From positions 290,877 to 354,876 of the forward strand of contig NZ_QPIE01000003.1 of assembly GCF_003336205.1 (NCBI RefSeq): a stretch of 64,000 nt of DNA, in the 5' to 3' direction. The notes beneath the pieces are model-generated. The model worked only from the letters and a program-made list of their open reading frames with translations. It did not search any database and was not told the DNA's origin. Below are positions 24,592-33,747 of the stretch, in pieces. Every line of letters begins with the position of its first letter. The stretch's first letter is position 1. Source of the DNA: Chryseobacterium lacus (lineage in GTDB: Bacteria; Bacteroidota; Bacteroidia; Flavobacteriales; Weeksellaceae). The position numbers were made by a program, and so were the translations under genes.

Positions 24592-26241
24592 ATGCTTTCA
24601 AAAATTTTTATACGGAATTTTGCCCTTATCGATTCGCTTGAAATTTCTTTAAGCGAAGGATTGCAGGTGATTACCGGAGAAACCGGAGCCGGAAAGTCGA
24701 TTCTTTTAGGTGCTTTGAGGCTGATGATGGGCGAAAGGGCCGACATCAGATCCATGTCCGAAACTGAAGAAAAAAGTATTGTTGAGGCAGAATTCTCTAT
24801 ATCTGAGAACTTGAAACTTTTTTTTGAAGAAAATGATCTTGACTTTGAACCTCAAACGATTATTCGTCGGGAACTTCTTCCCTCAGGCAAATCCAGAGCG
24901 TTTGTCAATGACATTCCGGTGACGCTGGATATTCTGAAACAGCTTTCCGGAAAACTCGTGGATATACATTCGCAGTTTGAAACTTCCGATCTTTTTAAGG
25001 AAGAATATCAGTTCAGAATCATTGACGGTCTTTCAGAAAACAGGCTTCTTACGAACGGTTATCAAAAGGATTTTTCTGAAGCTAAATTGCTGGAAAGGAG
25101 GCTTACAGAAATGAAATCCCAACTGGAGCGAAGTAATAAAGAATCTGATTATCAGTCTTTTATTTTATCTGAGCTTCAGGACGCGAATTTGGATGAAACT
25201 GATCTTGAAGACTTACAACAAAAAATTTCTACACAGGAAAATGCCGAAGCAATTTCTGAAAATTTGGCGCAGATTTTCGCTCGTTTCGATGCTGAAGAAA
25301 TTGGAATTCTGGATGCAATGCTGGATTCCAAAAACCGCCTTTCAAAAGTTGCGGGACTTTCACACGAGTTTTCAGAATTGCTGACGCGGTTCGATGAGAA
25401 TTTTGTGGAACTGAAAGATATCTTATTTGAACTTCAGAATAAAGCAGAACAGATTGACATTAATCAGGAACTTTACGAGGAACTGAGTGGTAGAATCAAC
25501 AAAATAAATCTGCTTTTTTTAAAACATAATGTTAATACAATTCCTGAATTGATTGGCATTCGGGATGAGTTGAATACTGAGCAAAGCAATTTTGCTGATC
25601 TGGAAAATTCCATCATCACCACCGAAAAAATGCTGTCCAATCTTTATCAACGGATGAGTCAGCAAACAGCAGTACTTACAAAAAACAGACAGGTGGCAGC
25701 GGATATTTTCCAAGAAAAAATGGAAGCACTTCTCAGCAAATTGGGTCTTGAAAAAGCCAGAATTCGAGTACAGTTGTCGCCTGCCGATTCGTTTAATTCT
25801 TTCGGTAAAGATAAAATTGAAATTCTTTTTCAGGCCAATTCCGGTTTTCCGCTGAAGAATATTCAGCACGCAGTTTCCGGCGGCGAACGATCTCGGGTAA
25901 TGCTCGCCATCAAAAAAATTATGGCTGAAAATTCCGAACTTCCTACTTTGATTCTGGACGAAATTGATACAGGTGTTTCAGGTAAAATTGCTGAAGAAAC
26001 GGGCAATGTCATGCGGGAAATGGCCGGTGATATGCAGCTTGTCGTGATTACACATTTAGCGCAGGTAGCCGCAAAAGGTGATGCGCATTACAAAGTGATC
26101 AAAACAGAAGTTGCTGGAAAGACGCAAACTCAGATTATTCATCTTGATCAGAACCAGAAACTTCAGGAAATCGCACAGCTTTTGTCCGGTTCCCGCATTA
26201 CGCAAGCTGCATTGCAACAGGCTGCCGAACTGATGAAGTGA
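24592..26241 (+). CDS. recN: DNA repair protein RecN
   Basis: RecN is an SMC-like ATPase recruited to double-strand breaks. The 549-residue protein has Walker A GETGAGKS (29-36) after the conserved FIRNFALIDSLEISL, two coiled-coil arms (about 160-370), the ABC signature VSGGERSRVMLAIK, Walker B PTLILDEIDTGVSG, and VITHLAQVAAKGDAHYKV. Length is standard. No SOS box was recognised upstream. Only a 126-base gap without clear signals separates it from DUF4835. Confidence 0.96.
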   Translation: MLSKIFIRNFALIDSLEISLSEGLQVITGETGAGKSILLGALRLMMGERADIRSMSETEEKSIVEAEFSISENLKLFFEENDLDFEPQTIIRRELLPSGKSRAFVNDIPVTLDILKQLSGKLVDIHSQFETSDLFKEEYQFRIIDGLSENRLLTNGYQKDFSEAKLLERRLTEMKSQLERSNKESDYQSFILSELQDANLDETDLEDLQQKISTQENAEAISENLAQIFARFDAEEIGILDAMLDSKNRLSKVAGLSHEFSELLTRFDENFVELKDILFELQNKAEQIDINQELYEELSGRINKINLLFLKHNVNTIPELIGIRDELNTEQSNFADLENSIITTEKMLSNLYQRMSQQTAVLTKNRQVAADIFQEKMEALLSKLGLEKARIRVQLSPADSFNSFGKDKIEILFQANSGFPLKNIQHAVSGGERSRVMLAIKKIMAENSELPTLILDEIDTGVSGKIAEETGNVMREMAGDMQLVVITHLAQVAAKGDAHYKVIKTEVAGKTQTQIIHLDQNQKLQEIAQLLSGSRITQAALQQAAELMK

Positions 26242-26306
26242 TTTTTCGGAATCTTGTTTTTCTGTAACATTTTCTGTATTATATTGACTTATCAAATAAA
26301 AATGTT

Positions 26307-27773
26307 ATGTACCGACGTTTACTACGGTTAGAATTAAAAAACTTTATACGCAATCCACAATTCGGAACCAATTTAGCGCTCAGAATCCTGATGTTTTTCA
26401 GTATTGTGTATTTTGCTTTGATGTTCATGGCGATGCCTTTTCTGCTTTTCTTCTTTGCTAAAGAAGAGTTGCAAACCGATCCTTTGCTGTTGTTTTGCCG
26501 GTTTTTCCTGTATTATTGGGCGTTCGATCTTGTGCTCAGGTATTTCATTCAGCAAATGCCGACGCAGAACATCAAGCCATTTCTTGGACAAAATATTCCG
26601 AAAAATAAACTGGTCGATTACACCATTCTGAAAACCTTTTTTCACTTTTTCAACTGGGGAAACCTGCTTTTTCTGATTCCTTTTGCTGTTTTGCTTGTGA
26701 TTGATGGATTCAGTTTCGCAGGTGTATTAATGTTCGTGATCGGAATTCTGTTTGTATTTTATTTCAATAATTTCCTTAATATTTTGCTGAACGGAAAAAA
26801 TTCTGTTTTTTACTCCGTCGCGGGAATAGTGATTTTATTTGGAGCTCTGGAATATTATGGTGTTATTCAGCTTACTCAGTTTTCAGAGACGATTTTTTAT
26901 AGTTTGTACAGTATTCCCGGATTGTTTTTAATTCCTATTTTACTCGCAGGAGCCTCTGCTTATTATACGCATAAAGTCATCAGACAAAACTTCTATTTAG
27001 ATCAGGGGCTTGAATTAAAAAAAGCAGAAGGCAAAACCGAAAATATTGAATTTCTAAACAAATTCGGTGTTATCGGGACATTTTTGAACAATGATGTCCG
27101 CTTGCTGAAAAGAAGCAAAGCCGCGCGTGCTGCAATGATTTCAGGATTCTTCTTTCTTTTTTACGGTTTGCTTTTCTTTAATTCATTATACCAGTCAGAT
27201 TTCATGAAACTGTTTGCGGCTATTTTCGTTACCGGCGGTTTTATGATGATGTTCGGACAGCGGGTTCCCGCCTGGGACAGCTCTTATTATCCTCTGATGA
27301 TGACGCAGAACGTTCCGTACCAACAATATCTGAAAGCCAAATGGTCGCTGATTATTATTGGAATTTTGATTTCAATGATTCTTTCTACTGCGTATCTTTA
27401 TTTTGGATGGGAAGTGTATCTCACGATTTTGGCAGGCGGACTGTATAATCTCGGAGTGAATTCTTACCTCACACTTTTGGCAGGAGCTTTTAATAAACAG
27501 CCTGTAGACCTAAATTCCAGCACGAAAAGCTTCAGCGGAAGCAAGAATAATTTTAATTTTAAAGTGATGCTCATGATGATTCCTCAGATGCTGTTGCCCA
27601 TGGTCGTATTTGCCGGGATGAAATATTTTTTCGGGATGTATGCCGCAGTGGGAGCTTTGGCTTTGTTGGGACTCATCGGTTTTTTGATGCGCAATATCAT
27701 TTTTGATCAAATTGTAAAAGCATACAGAACGGAGAAATATTCCACCCTGGAAGCATTTAAAAAAACAACATAA
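26307..27773 (+). CDS. DUF5687 ABC-type permease
   Basis: This 488-residue integral membrane protein has about 12 hydrophobic segments in two groups, separated by a cytosolic loop near 230-275 (LELKKAEGKTENIEFLNK). The N-terminus LRLELKNFIRNPQFGTN resembles the coupling region of ABC-2-type permeases. It fits DUF5687, a Bacteroidota family next to ABC ATPases. The ATP-binding gene follows after 23 bases, so the two should form an exporter of unknown substrate. The function is inferred from the pairing. Confidence 0.85.
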   Translation: MYRRLLRLELKNFIRNPQFGTNLALRILMFFSIVYFALMFMAMPFLLFFFAKEELQTDPLLLFCRFFLYYWAFDLVLRYFIQQMPTQNIKPFLGQNIPKNKLVDYTILKTFFHFFNWGNLLFLIPFAVLLVIDGFSFAGVLMFVIGILFVFYFNNFLNILLNGKNSVFYSVAGIVILFGALEYYGVIQLTQFSETIFYSLYSIPGLFLIPILLAGASAYYTHKVIRQNFYLDQGLELKKAEGKTENIEFLNKFGVIGTFLNNDVRLLKRSKAARAAMISGFFFLFYGLLFFNSLYQSDFMKLFAAIFVTGGFMMMFGQRVPAWDSSYYPLMMTQNVPYQQYLKAKWSLIIIGILISMILSTAYLYFGWEVYLTILAGGLYNLGVNSYLTLLAGAFNKQPVDLNSSTKSFSGSKNNFNFKVMLMMIPQMLLPMVVFAGMKYFFGMYAAVGALALLGLIGFLMRNIIFDQIVKAYRTEKYSTLEAFKKTT

Positions 27774-27796
27774 TCGTAATTTTAAAAAGTAATAAA

Positions 27797-28525
27797 ATGA
27801 TTGTAATTCAGAATATATCTAAAGTTTACGGAGCCAAAAAAGTGTTGGATATCACTCATCTTGAAATTCCCAAAGGCGAAAGTTTCGGATTGGTAGGAAA
27901 TAATGGTGCCGGAAAAACCACTTTATTCTCGCTGCTGCTGGATTTGATACAGCCCAGTTCAGGATCGGTTTCTATCGCTGGCGTTAAAGTGAATGAATCG
28001 GAAGAATGGAAAAACAGAACTTCAGCATTTATTGATGAAAGTTTTTTGATCGGTTATCTGACTCCCGAAGAATATTTTTATTTTCTTGGTGAACTCCGTG
28101 GTCAGTCGAAGCCGGCGGTAGATGAGTTTCTGAAACAATTTAGCGATTTTTTCAACGGAGAAATTCTGAATGCGAAGAAATACATTAGAGACCTTTCCAA
28201 AGGAAACCAAAAAAAGGTAGGAATTGTAGGAGCGCTGATCGGCAAACCGGAAATTATTATTTTGGATGAACCTTTTGCGAATCTGGACCCTTCTACGCAG
28301 ATAAAACTGAAAAAGTTAATCAGAGAATGGTCTCAGAAAGAACAAGTTACTTTCCTGATTTCCAGCCATGATCTGGCGCATACTACCGAAGTAAGCAACA
28401 GAATTGTTCTGCTGAATAAAGGTGTTGTCGTGAAAGACATCAAAACCAATCCGGAAACCTTGCAGGAATTAGAAAATTTCTTTGCCGGAACGGTACACGA
28501 AGAAGGGCAATCTGTTACAGAATAA
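27797..28525 (+). CDS. ABC transporter ATP-binding protein
   Basis: The 242-residue protein has Walker A GNNGAGKT (about 34-41), Q-loop region ESFLIGYLTPEEYF, signature DLSKGNQKKVGI (SKGNQ instead of SGGQ), Walker B PEIIILDEPFANLDP, and H-loop ISSHDL. It belongs to the ABC-2 drug or lipid exporter ATPase group. It is paired with the DUF5687 permease just upstream. The altered signature LSKGN is common in this branch and does not imply inactivity. Confidence 0.92.
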   Translation: MIVIQNISKVYGAKKVLDITHLEIPKGESFGLVGNNGAGKTTLFSLLLDLIQPSSGSVSIAGVKVNESEEWKNRTSAFIDESFLIGYLTPEEYFYFLGELRGQSKPAVDEFLKQFSDFFNGEILNAKKYIRDLSKGNQKKVGIVGALIGKPEIIILDEPFANLDPSTQIKLKKLIREWSQKEQVTFLISSHDLAHTTEVSNRIVLLNKGVVVKDIKTNPETLQELENFFAGTVHEEGQSVTE

Positions 28526-28573
28526 GGTTTTCAGATTTTCAAATAAAACGGAGCAGAAAACGTTCTTACTAAA

Positions 28574-29221
28574 GTGAGGAAATTTCTTTTTTCGATATGG
28601 TGTTTTCTGTTGATTTCCTGTAACGGACAGGAAAAAAAACAACCTCATGATCAGTTTAAAAATTTGAATATGGATAAAAATAATCTTGAATATATTGTAT
28701 TTGGCGGTGGATGTTTCTGGTGTGTTGAAAGTTGTTTTAACATGCTGAAAGGCGTACATGAAGCGGTGTCTGGATATTCCGGCGGTACAGTTGAGAATCC
28801 AACTTATGAAGCAGTCTGCACCGGGGAAACCGGACATGCCGAAGTAGTACAGATCGCCTATGATCCCAAAATTATTTCTTATGAACAACTGATGGAAGTC
28901 TTCTTTTTTCTTCACGATCCTACCCAGCTCAACCGACAGGGAAATGATATTGGAACCCAGTACCGTTCGGTTATTTTTTACAATGATGAAACGGAAAAGA
29001 AAAAAGCAGAAGATGCTGTTAAAAAATCTGAAGCATCCGGAAAATGGGCAGGGAAATATGTTACGGAAATCACCAAATTAGAAAAATTCTGGCCTGCGGA
29101 AACGTATCATCAGGGGTATTATTCTGCAAATCCAAACACGCCTTATTGCAGCGCAGTCGTTGGACCCAAGATTCAGAAATTCAGAAAGTATTTTGGTGAA
29201 AAAGGCTGGCTGGAAGAGTAA
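28574..29221 (+). CDS. msrA: Peptide-methionine (S)-S-oxide reductase, lipoprotein form
   Basis: MsrA repairs S-methionine sulfoxide. The 215-residue protein has the catalytic motif GGGCFWCVES (C47, C50), GYSGGTVENPTYEAVCTGETGHAEVV and QYRSVIFYND. The start is GTG 28574, giving a lipoprotein signal (MRKFLFSIWCFLLISC, C16). An internal ATG (MDKNNLEYIVFGG, 28670) would give a cytosolic enzyme, but the upstream codons plainly encode a lipobox. So this copy probably acts in the envelope. A strong bidirectional terminator follows. Confidence 0.92.
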   Translation: MRKFLFSIWCFLLISCNGQEKKQPHDQFKNLNMDKNNLEYIVFGGGCFWCVESCFNMLKGVHEAVSGYSGGTVENPTYEAVCTGETGHAEVVQIAYDPKIISYEQLMEVFFFLHDPTQLNRQGNDIGTQYRSVIFYNDETEKKKAEDAVKKSEASGKWAGKYVTEITKLEKFWPAETYHQGYYSANPNTPYCSAVVGPKIQKFRKYFGEKGWLEE

Positions 29222-29243
29222 TAATCATTGGAATAATCCAATG

Positions 29244-29278
29244 AAAAATGCCTTTCAGAAAAAATGAAAGGCATTTTT
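29244..29278. terminator. Bidirectional terminator between msrA and the prolyl oligopeptidase
   Basis: A perfect 14-base stem, 29244-29257 with 29265-29278 (AAAAATGCCTTTCA and its complement), loop of 7. The A/T flanks give a T-run on both strands, suiting the convergent genes. Confidence 0.92.
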
Positions 29279-29292
29279 GTTAGTGTGATAAC

Positions 29293-31410
29293 TTACGGCT
29301 TCAGATTTCTGATACCCATTTCATAAAGTGCAAAACTCAGAAGATCAGTGTTTTCACCAATCACCTGGTCGGTACTTCTGCCAGCTCCGTGTCCGGCATT
29401 AATTTCAATTCTCATTAAAATTGGATTTTTACAAGATTGTTTTTCCTGTAATTCTGCCCCGAATTTAAAAGAATGAGCAGGCACTACACGATCGTCATGA
29501 TCGCCTGTAATCACCATGGTAGAAGGGTAGCAAACGCCTTTCCTCACATTGTGCACCGGCGAATACGATTTTAAGTAATCGAACATTTCTCGGCTGTCTT
29601 CAGCCGTTCCGTAGTCGTAGCTCCAGCCTGCTCCTGCAGTAAATTTATTATAACGAAGCATATCCAGAACGCCAACTCCCGGGAAAGCCACTTTCGCAAG
29701 ATCCGGACGCATTGTCATCACAGCACCTACGAGAAGTCCACCGTTGGAACGGCCGGAGAGTGCCATATAATCAGGGGAAGTATAACCGTGCTGCTGCAAA
29801 TATTCTCCGGCTGCTATAAAATCTTCAAAAACATTTTTCTTCTGCATTTTGGTTCCGGCATCGTGCCATTTTTTGCCGTATTCACCGCCTCCGCGGATGT
29901 TGGGAACTGCGTAGATGCCGCCATTTTCCATCCAGATTGCATTCACGACTGAAAATGCGGGCTGCAAGCTGATGTTAAATCCTCCGTAGGAATAGAGAAT
30001 GGTTGGGTTTTTCCCGTCTTTTTTCAGTCCTTTTTTATAAGAAATCATCATTGGAATCCGGGTGCCGTCTTTCGAGGTATAAAAAACCTGTTCAGAGACA
30101 TATTGTTTCGGATCAAAATTTACTTTTGGCTGATAATAAACGGTAGAAGTTCCGGTTTCTGCCTGATATTTATAAATGGTTCCGGGAGTAATGTAATTGG
30201 TAAACGAATAATAAAGCTCTTTTTCCGTTTCTTTTCCGCTAAATCCGCCGGCGGTTCCAATTCCCGGAAGTTGAATGTCACGAATCACTTTGCCGTTTCC
30301 ATCAAACTGTTTTACGGAAGTGACAGCATCTTTCATATATCTAGCGAAAAAATATCCGCCGCCTGTGGAAACACTCAATACATTTTCAGTTTCAGGAATG
30401 ACGTCTGCCCATGCCGTAGGATTTGTAATCTTAGTTTTTACCAGTCTTCGGTTAGGTGCATTTTTATCGGTCATCATATAAATAATGTCGCCTTTGCTGT
30501 GAACAAAATCCGTGTTATGATCAAATCCTTTTTGTATAGCGATGAAGTCCGATTTCGGATTTTTCAGGTCTTTGATATACAATTCATTCCCGTTTGTAGC
30601 ATTGGCAGCGCTTAAAATCAGAAAGCGCTGGTCATCAGATACTTCTGCGGAAAGGTATCTTCTTTTAAAATTTACTCCGCCAATGATTAATTCATCTTGT
30701 TTCTGTTGTGTTCCCAGTTTGTGAAAATAAATTTTATGAGTATCGGTTTGGGCAGAAAGTGCGCTTCCATCGGGTTTATCGTAGCTGGAATAATAAAAAC
30801 CTTCATCGCCTCGCCATGAAACACCGGAAAATTTCACATCTACCAAGGTTTCATCAATCTGTTTTTTGCTCACTGCATCCATGATGATGATTTTATTCCA
30901 GTCGGAACCGCCTTCAGAAATGCGATAAGCAACCAGATTTCCTTTTTTATTAAAAGAAACTCCGGCTAAAGAAGTAGTTCCTGCTGTGGAAAATTTATTC
31001 GGATCCAGAAACACTTCGGTTTTACCATTTTTATCTGTTCTGTAAAGTACCGATTGCGCTTGCAGTCCATCATTTTTATAGAAATAAGTATAATCACCTT
31101 CTTTAAAAGGAGCCGAAACTTTTTCATAATTCCAGATATTTTTGAGCTGAGATCTCAAGTCATCGCGAAACGGTATTTTGGAAAGATAATCTCCTGTAAA
31201 CGCGGCCTGCCGCTGAACCCAGTCTTTGGTATCTGCAGCACGGTCATCCTCCAGCCAGCGATATGGATCTTCCACATTTTCGCCGAAATAAGTATCGGTG
31301 TGTTGAATTTTCTTTGTTTCAGGGTAGGAAGGTGTTATTTTCATAGTTTGTGTAGTGCAGGAAGCCAACATCAGTATTCCTGAACCAATACAAAGATTTC
31401 TAAAAGTCAT
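29293..31410 (-). CDS. Prolyl oligopeptidase (S9A), lipoprotein
   Basis: From ATG 31410 it is 705 residues. The lipobox LASC near residue 18 (MTFRNLCIGSGILMLASC) predicts membrane anchoring. The N-terminal beta-propeller (about 80-420) is followed by an alpha/beta hydrolase with catalytic Ser in SGRSNGGLLVG, Asp in TGDHDDRVVP and His in NAGHGAG. Such enzymes cleave after proline in short peptides; the Elizabethkingia (Flavobacterium) meningosepticum enzyme is the classic example and is of this type. The codons upstream of ATG 31410 begin at a TTG and are less likely. Confidence 0.93.
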   Translation of the reverse strand: MTFRNLCIGSGILMLASCTTQTMKITPSYPETKKIQHTDTYFGENVEDPYRWLEDDRAADTKDWVQRQAAFTGDYLSKIPFRDDLRSQLKNIWNYEKVSAPFKEGDYTYFYKNDGLQAQSVLYRTDKNGKTEVFLDPNKFSTAGTTSLAGVSFNKKGNLVAYRISEGGSDWNKIIIMDAVSKKQIDETLVDVKFSGVSWRGDEGFYYSSYDKPDGSALSAQTDTHKIYFHKLGTQQKQDELIIGGVNFKRRYLSAEVSDDQRFLILSAANATNGNELYIKDLKNPKSDFIAIQKGFDHNTDFVHSKGDIIYMMTDKNAPNRRLVKTKITNPTAWADVIPETENVLSVSTGGGYFFARYMKDAVTSVKQFDGNGKVIRDIQLPGIGTAGGFSGKETEKELYYSFTNYITPGTIYKYQAETGTSTVYYQPKVNFDPKQYVSEQVFYTSKDGTRIPMMISYKKGLKKDGKNPTILYSYGGFNISLQPAFSVVNAIWMENGGIYAVPNIRGGGEYGKKWHDAGTKMQKKNVFEDFIAAGEYLQQHGYTSPDYMALSGRSNGGLLVGAVMTMRPDLAKVAFPGVGVLDMLRYNKFTAGAGWSYDYGTAEDSREMFDYLKSYSPVHNVRKGVCYPSTMVITGDHDDRVVPAHSFKFGAELQEKQSCKNPILMRIEINAGHGAGRSTDQVIGENTDLLSFALYEMGIRNLKP

Positions 31411-31514
31411 AGTACGGATTTTTTTCAAAAATAATCAAAATAATTGATAAAGATATTCCGGATCAATGATAAAAGAAGTTCTGTTTTTCCTCGAAATGCA
31501 AGTGAAAAACCTTA

Positions 31515-31976
31515 TCAATACGTTTCTGATTCCAGCAATTCTTTGAAATAATTGATCAGCAATTGGCGTTCGGCTTCGGAAAGATTGGCTTCAGGATGAT
31601 AGACAATATATCCGGGAATCGGCATCTTTCTGGAGTCAATATTTTGTGCTGCTTTTTCCAGCATATTTTTTTTCAGATCCTGATTGTAATTTTCCCAAAT
31701 TGAGAAATTGGCGTGTTCACGGCCTTCATTGATATGATGTTTTACCGACCACGAAACCGGCGCAACATAAGCGTAGCGAGGATATTCAGTTTCGAAAGAA
31801 TGACAGTCATAACAAGCTCTTTTCAAAAGTCCAGATATTTTGGGAGGCGTATTCATCACCTGAATAAAATCTTTTTCAGGATCTACCGGAGGATTGGCCC
31901 GATCGATCGGGATCAATTGTATGGCAGCAAAAATGGCGATAACCCAAAGTACTATTTTGCCGGTTTTTTTGATCAT
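31515..31976 (-). CDS. Haem-binding (c-type, CxxCH) membrane-anchored protein
   Basis: The 153-residue protein starts at ATG 31976, which overlaps the stop of the upstream gene by 4 bases. A signal anchor (about 5-22, KTGKIVLWVIAIFAAIQLI) is followed by RACYDCHSFETEYPRYAYVAP with C55, C58 and H59 attaching haem c. The C-terminal part (SRKMPIPGYIVYHPEANLS) matches small haem-binding domain proteins of Bacteroidota. It is probably periplasmic and tethered; the redox partner is unknown. The 57 codons upstream in frame belong to the antisense overlap and are not coding. Confidence 0.85.
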   Translation of the reverse strand: MIKKTGKIVLWVIAIFAAIQLIPIDRANPPVDPEKDFIQVMNTPPKISGLLKRACYDCHSFETEYPRYAYVAPVSWSVKHHINEGREHANFSIWENYNQDLKKNMLEKAAQNIDSRKMPIPGYIVYHPEANLSEAERQLLINYFKELLESETY

Positions 31977-33721
31977 CGTCTTTGGAGTTGTGGGCGTTGC
32001 TGAGGTGTCGTTTGTAAAGGCTGATTGGTGTTTCTTGGCGTTGTAGTCCGAGGTGTTGACGGATTTTGTTGCGCAGCAGGAGCCGCCGGCTTTTGAGGGT
32101 CCAGTTTTCGGGGATCGGTCAAATCCCAGGGTTCTACAATTTCCCAAAGTGGGCGTGCGCTTATTTTTTTGTAAAAGATGTAAGCGTCTTCAGCGAAAAT
32201 TTCTTTCTGAAAATCTGCGCCTTCCCAAAGCCCATTTTCGTTATTATCTACCAGAATTCTCACAAAATATTCTTCGGGTTTTACGATATCAAATTTCACA
32301 TTTGCCTGATCAGTATATTTGCTGTAGGCCACTTCCTCATTGCTGTTGAGCAACTGAAGCCAGAATTTACTTTCCGGTTTGTTGGCCAGTTGAAAAGTAA
32401 TGCTTCCAAAATTCTGTAATTGATCCGCCTCAAAATCAAAACGCATTGGTTTGCTGGTCGATTCGTAGAAGGAAGACACCGTTTTGCTGGGAACCGTGAG
32501 CCGGTATTTTTGGCCTTCCTGAAAATTCGCTTCCACTAGAATTTGATACGGATTTGTTTCCGAAATTTTCGCTGTGAACGGTTCTACAGTAAGGCTGTCA
32601 AGAGTGAGCGTCCATTTTTCGGGTTGAATTTTATCAATCATAAAATTGGAACTGATCCTGAAAGGCGACTTGGGAGGAAGTAAATTTCCACCTCGGTTTT
32701 CAATCAGCATTTCTGTTTTTTCGTTGTGTTTGTAAAATAGTGATACTGTATCCTGTCGGCTTCCGGTATCATAACTCAACCTTACATTTTCGGTGGAATT
32801 TACGCCAATATTTTGGTCTGCCGCATTGAACCAGATTTTCACAGAATCTGAATTCGGACGGTGTGTTACTTTGTAATTTTTTAGTTTTTCACTCACAGAC
32901 TTCACTTGTACAGATTCCGGATTCCCTTCAAAAAGCATCACGACACCTCCGTCCATCGGTTTCATTTCTAAATATTTCAAAGGTTTTCGTGAAGGAAAAA
33001 GTTTCATATTGAGGCCAGAAATCGAGGAATCTACTTTTACAGGTTCTTTCCGGAAAGCTACTTTTTCTTTTCCGGGATCGTAAACGGAATTTCCATTTTC
33101 ATCTTCAAAAGCAATGACACGGAATTCTCCGGGCGAAATGTAATTCAGTTCGTAATATCCGTCATCATCTGCGCGGGTAATGTAATATGGTTTTTGGCGA
33201 TAATCCATCGTATCTTTTACCTGATACAGTCCGATTACAATACTGGCAGGTTTTGAGGGAGGCCGGATTTGATATCCGTCTGTGATTTCACCGCTGATAT
33301 AAAGATCATCAATTTTTTCACCGGTGGAAAAGGCATAAGTAAAATAAGGCAACGGATTTCCTTCATTGTTATCCTGAATCGCGTTTCCGAAGTTGAAACT
33401 GTAAGTAGTATTGGCCTGTAAAGTATCTTCCCATTGAATAATCACTTCTCTGGTGGCTAGGTTCGCAGGCAGTATTTTCTTTATTCTTCTGATAGGCGGA
33501 GAAATAATCAGATTTTTGTTAACATCTTTCAGGGTAATATATTCATCAAAAGCAAGCCTCAATTCCCTGAAATCCTGAGGAACTAAAACTCTTGGCGTAT
33601 CAATATTGGATCCCAAAAAATTCGGAGGAATAGTGTCCTTGTCGCCACCTACCGGCGATCCGACGCGGGCGCAAGAAAGTAGAATTAAAGAGAAAACAGC
33701 GAGAAGTAATAACTTCTTCAT
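31973..33721 (-). CDS. Ig-like (Big_5) domain lipoprotein
   Basis: The 582-residue lipoprotein has lipobox LLSC (C17). Directly after comes ARVGSPVGGDKDTIPP, the known start of Bacteroidota Big_5 lipoproteins. Residues 40-130 form the Ig-like domain (RELRLAFDEYITLKD, TTYSFNFGNAIQDNNEGN). A carboxypeptidase-regulatory-like fold follows (GEFRVIAFEDENGNSVYDPGKE; later VRILVDNNENGLWEGADF). The C-terminus is a Pro/Gln/Arg-rich tail. Location is the envelope; function is unknown. It overlaps the haem-binding gene by 4 bases. Confidence 0.85.
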   Translation of the reverse strand: MKKLLLLAVFSLILLSCARVGSPVGGDKDTIPPNFLGSNIDTPRVLVPQDFRELRLAFDEYITLKDVNKNLIISPPIRRIKKILPANLATREVIIQWEDTLQANTTYSFNFGNAIQDNNEGNPLPYFTYAFSTGEKIDDLYISGEITDGYQIRPPSKPASIVIGLYQVKDTMDYRQKPYYITRADDDGYYELNYISPGEFRVIAFEDENGNSVYDPGKEKVAFRKEPVKVDSSISGLNMKLFPSRKPLKYLEMKPMDGGVVMLFEGNPESVQVKSVSEKLKNYKVTHRPNSDSVKIWFNAADQNIGVNSTENVRLSYDTGSRQDTVSLFYKHNEKTEMLIENRGGNLLPPKSPFRISSNFMIDKIQPEKWTLTLDSLTVEPFTAKISETNPYQILVEANFQEGQKYRLTVPSKTVSSFYESTSKPMRFDFEADQLQNFGSITFQLANKPESKFWLQLLNSNEEVAYSKYTDQANVKFDIVKPEEYFVRILVDNNENGLWEGADFQKEIFAEDAYIFYKKISARPLWEIVEPWDLTDPRKLDPQKPAAPAAQQNPSTPRTTTPRNTNQPLQTTPQQRPQLQRR

Positions 33722-33735
33722 AAAAGAATTTTGTA

Positions 33736-33743
33736 CAAATTTA
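33736..33743 (-). promoter_or_regulatory. -7 promoter element (TAAATTTG)
   Basis: It is an exact TAnnTTTG match on the minus strand 14 bases before the ATG at 33721. It lies just after the serine hydrolase coding region and probably drives the Ig-like and haem-binding genes. Confidence 0.5.
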
Positions 33744-33747
33744 ATGA

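Noticed and set aside
31977..32147. N-terminal 57-residue extension of the haem-binding protein.
   Set aside because: It lies antiparallel within the Ig-like gene's Pro/Gln tail frame and lacks a signal; ATG 31976 gives a proper signal anchor and a 4-base overlap.
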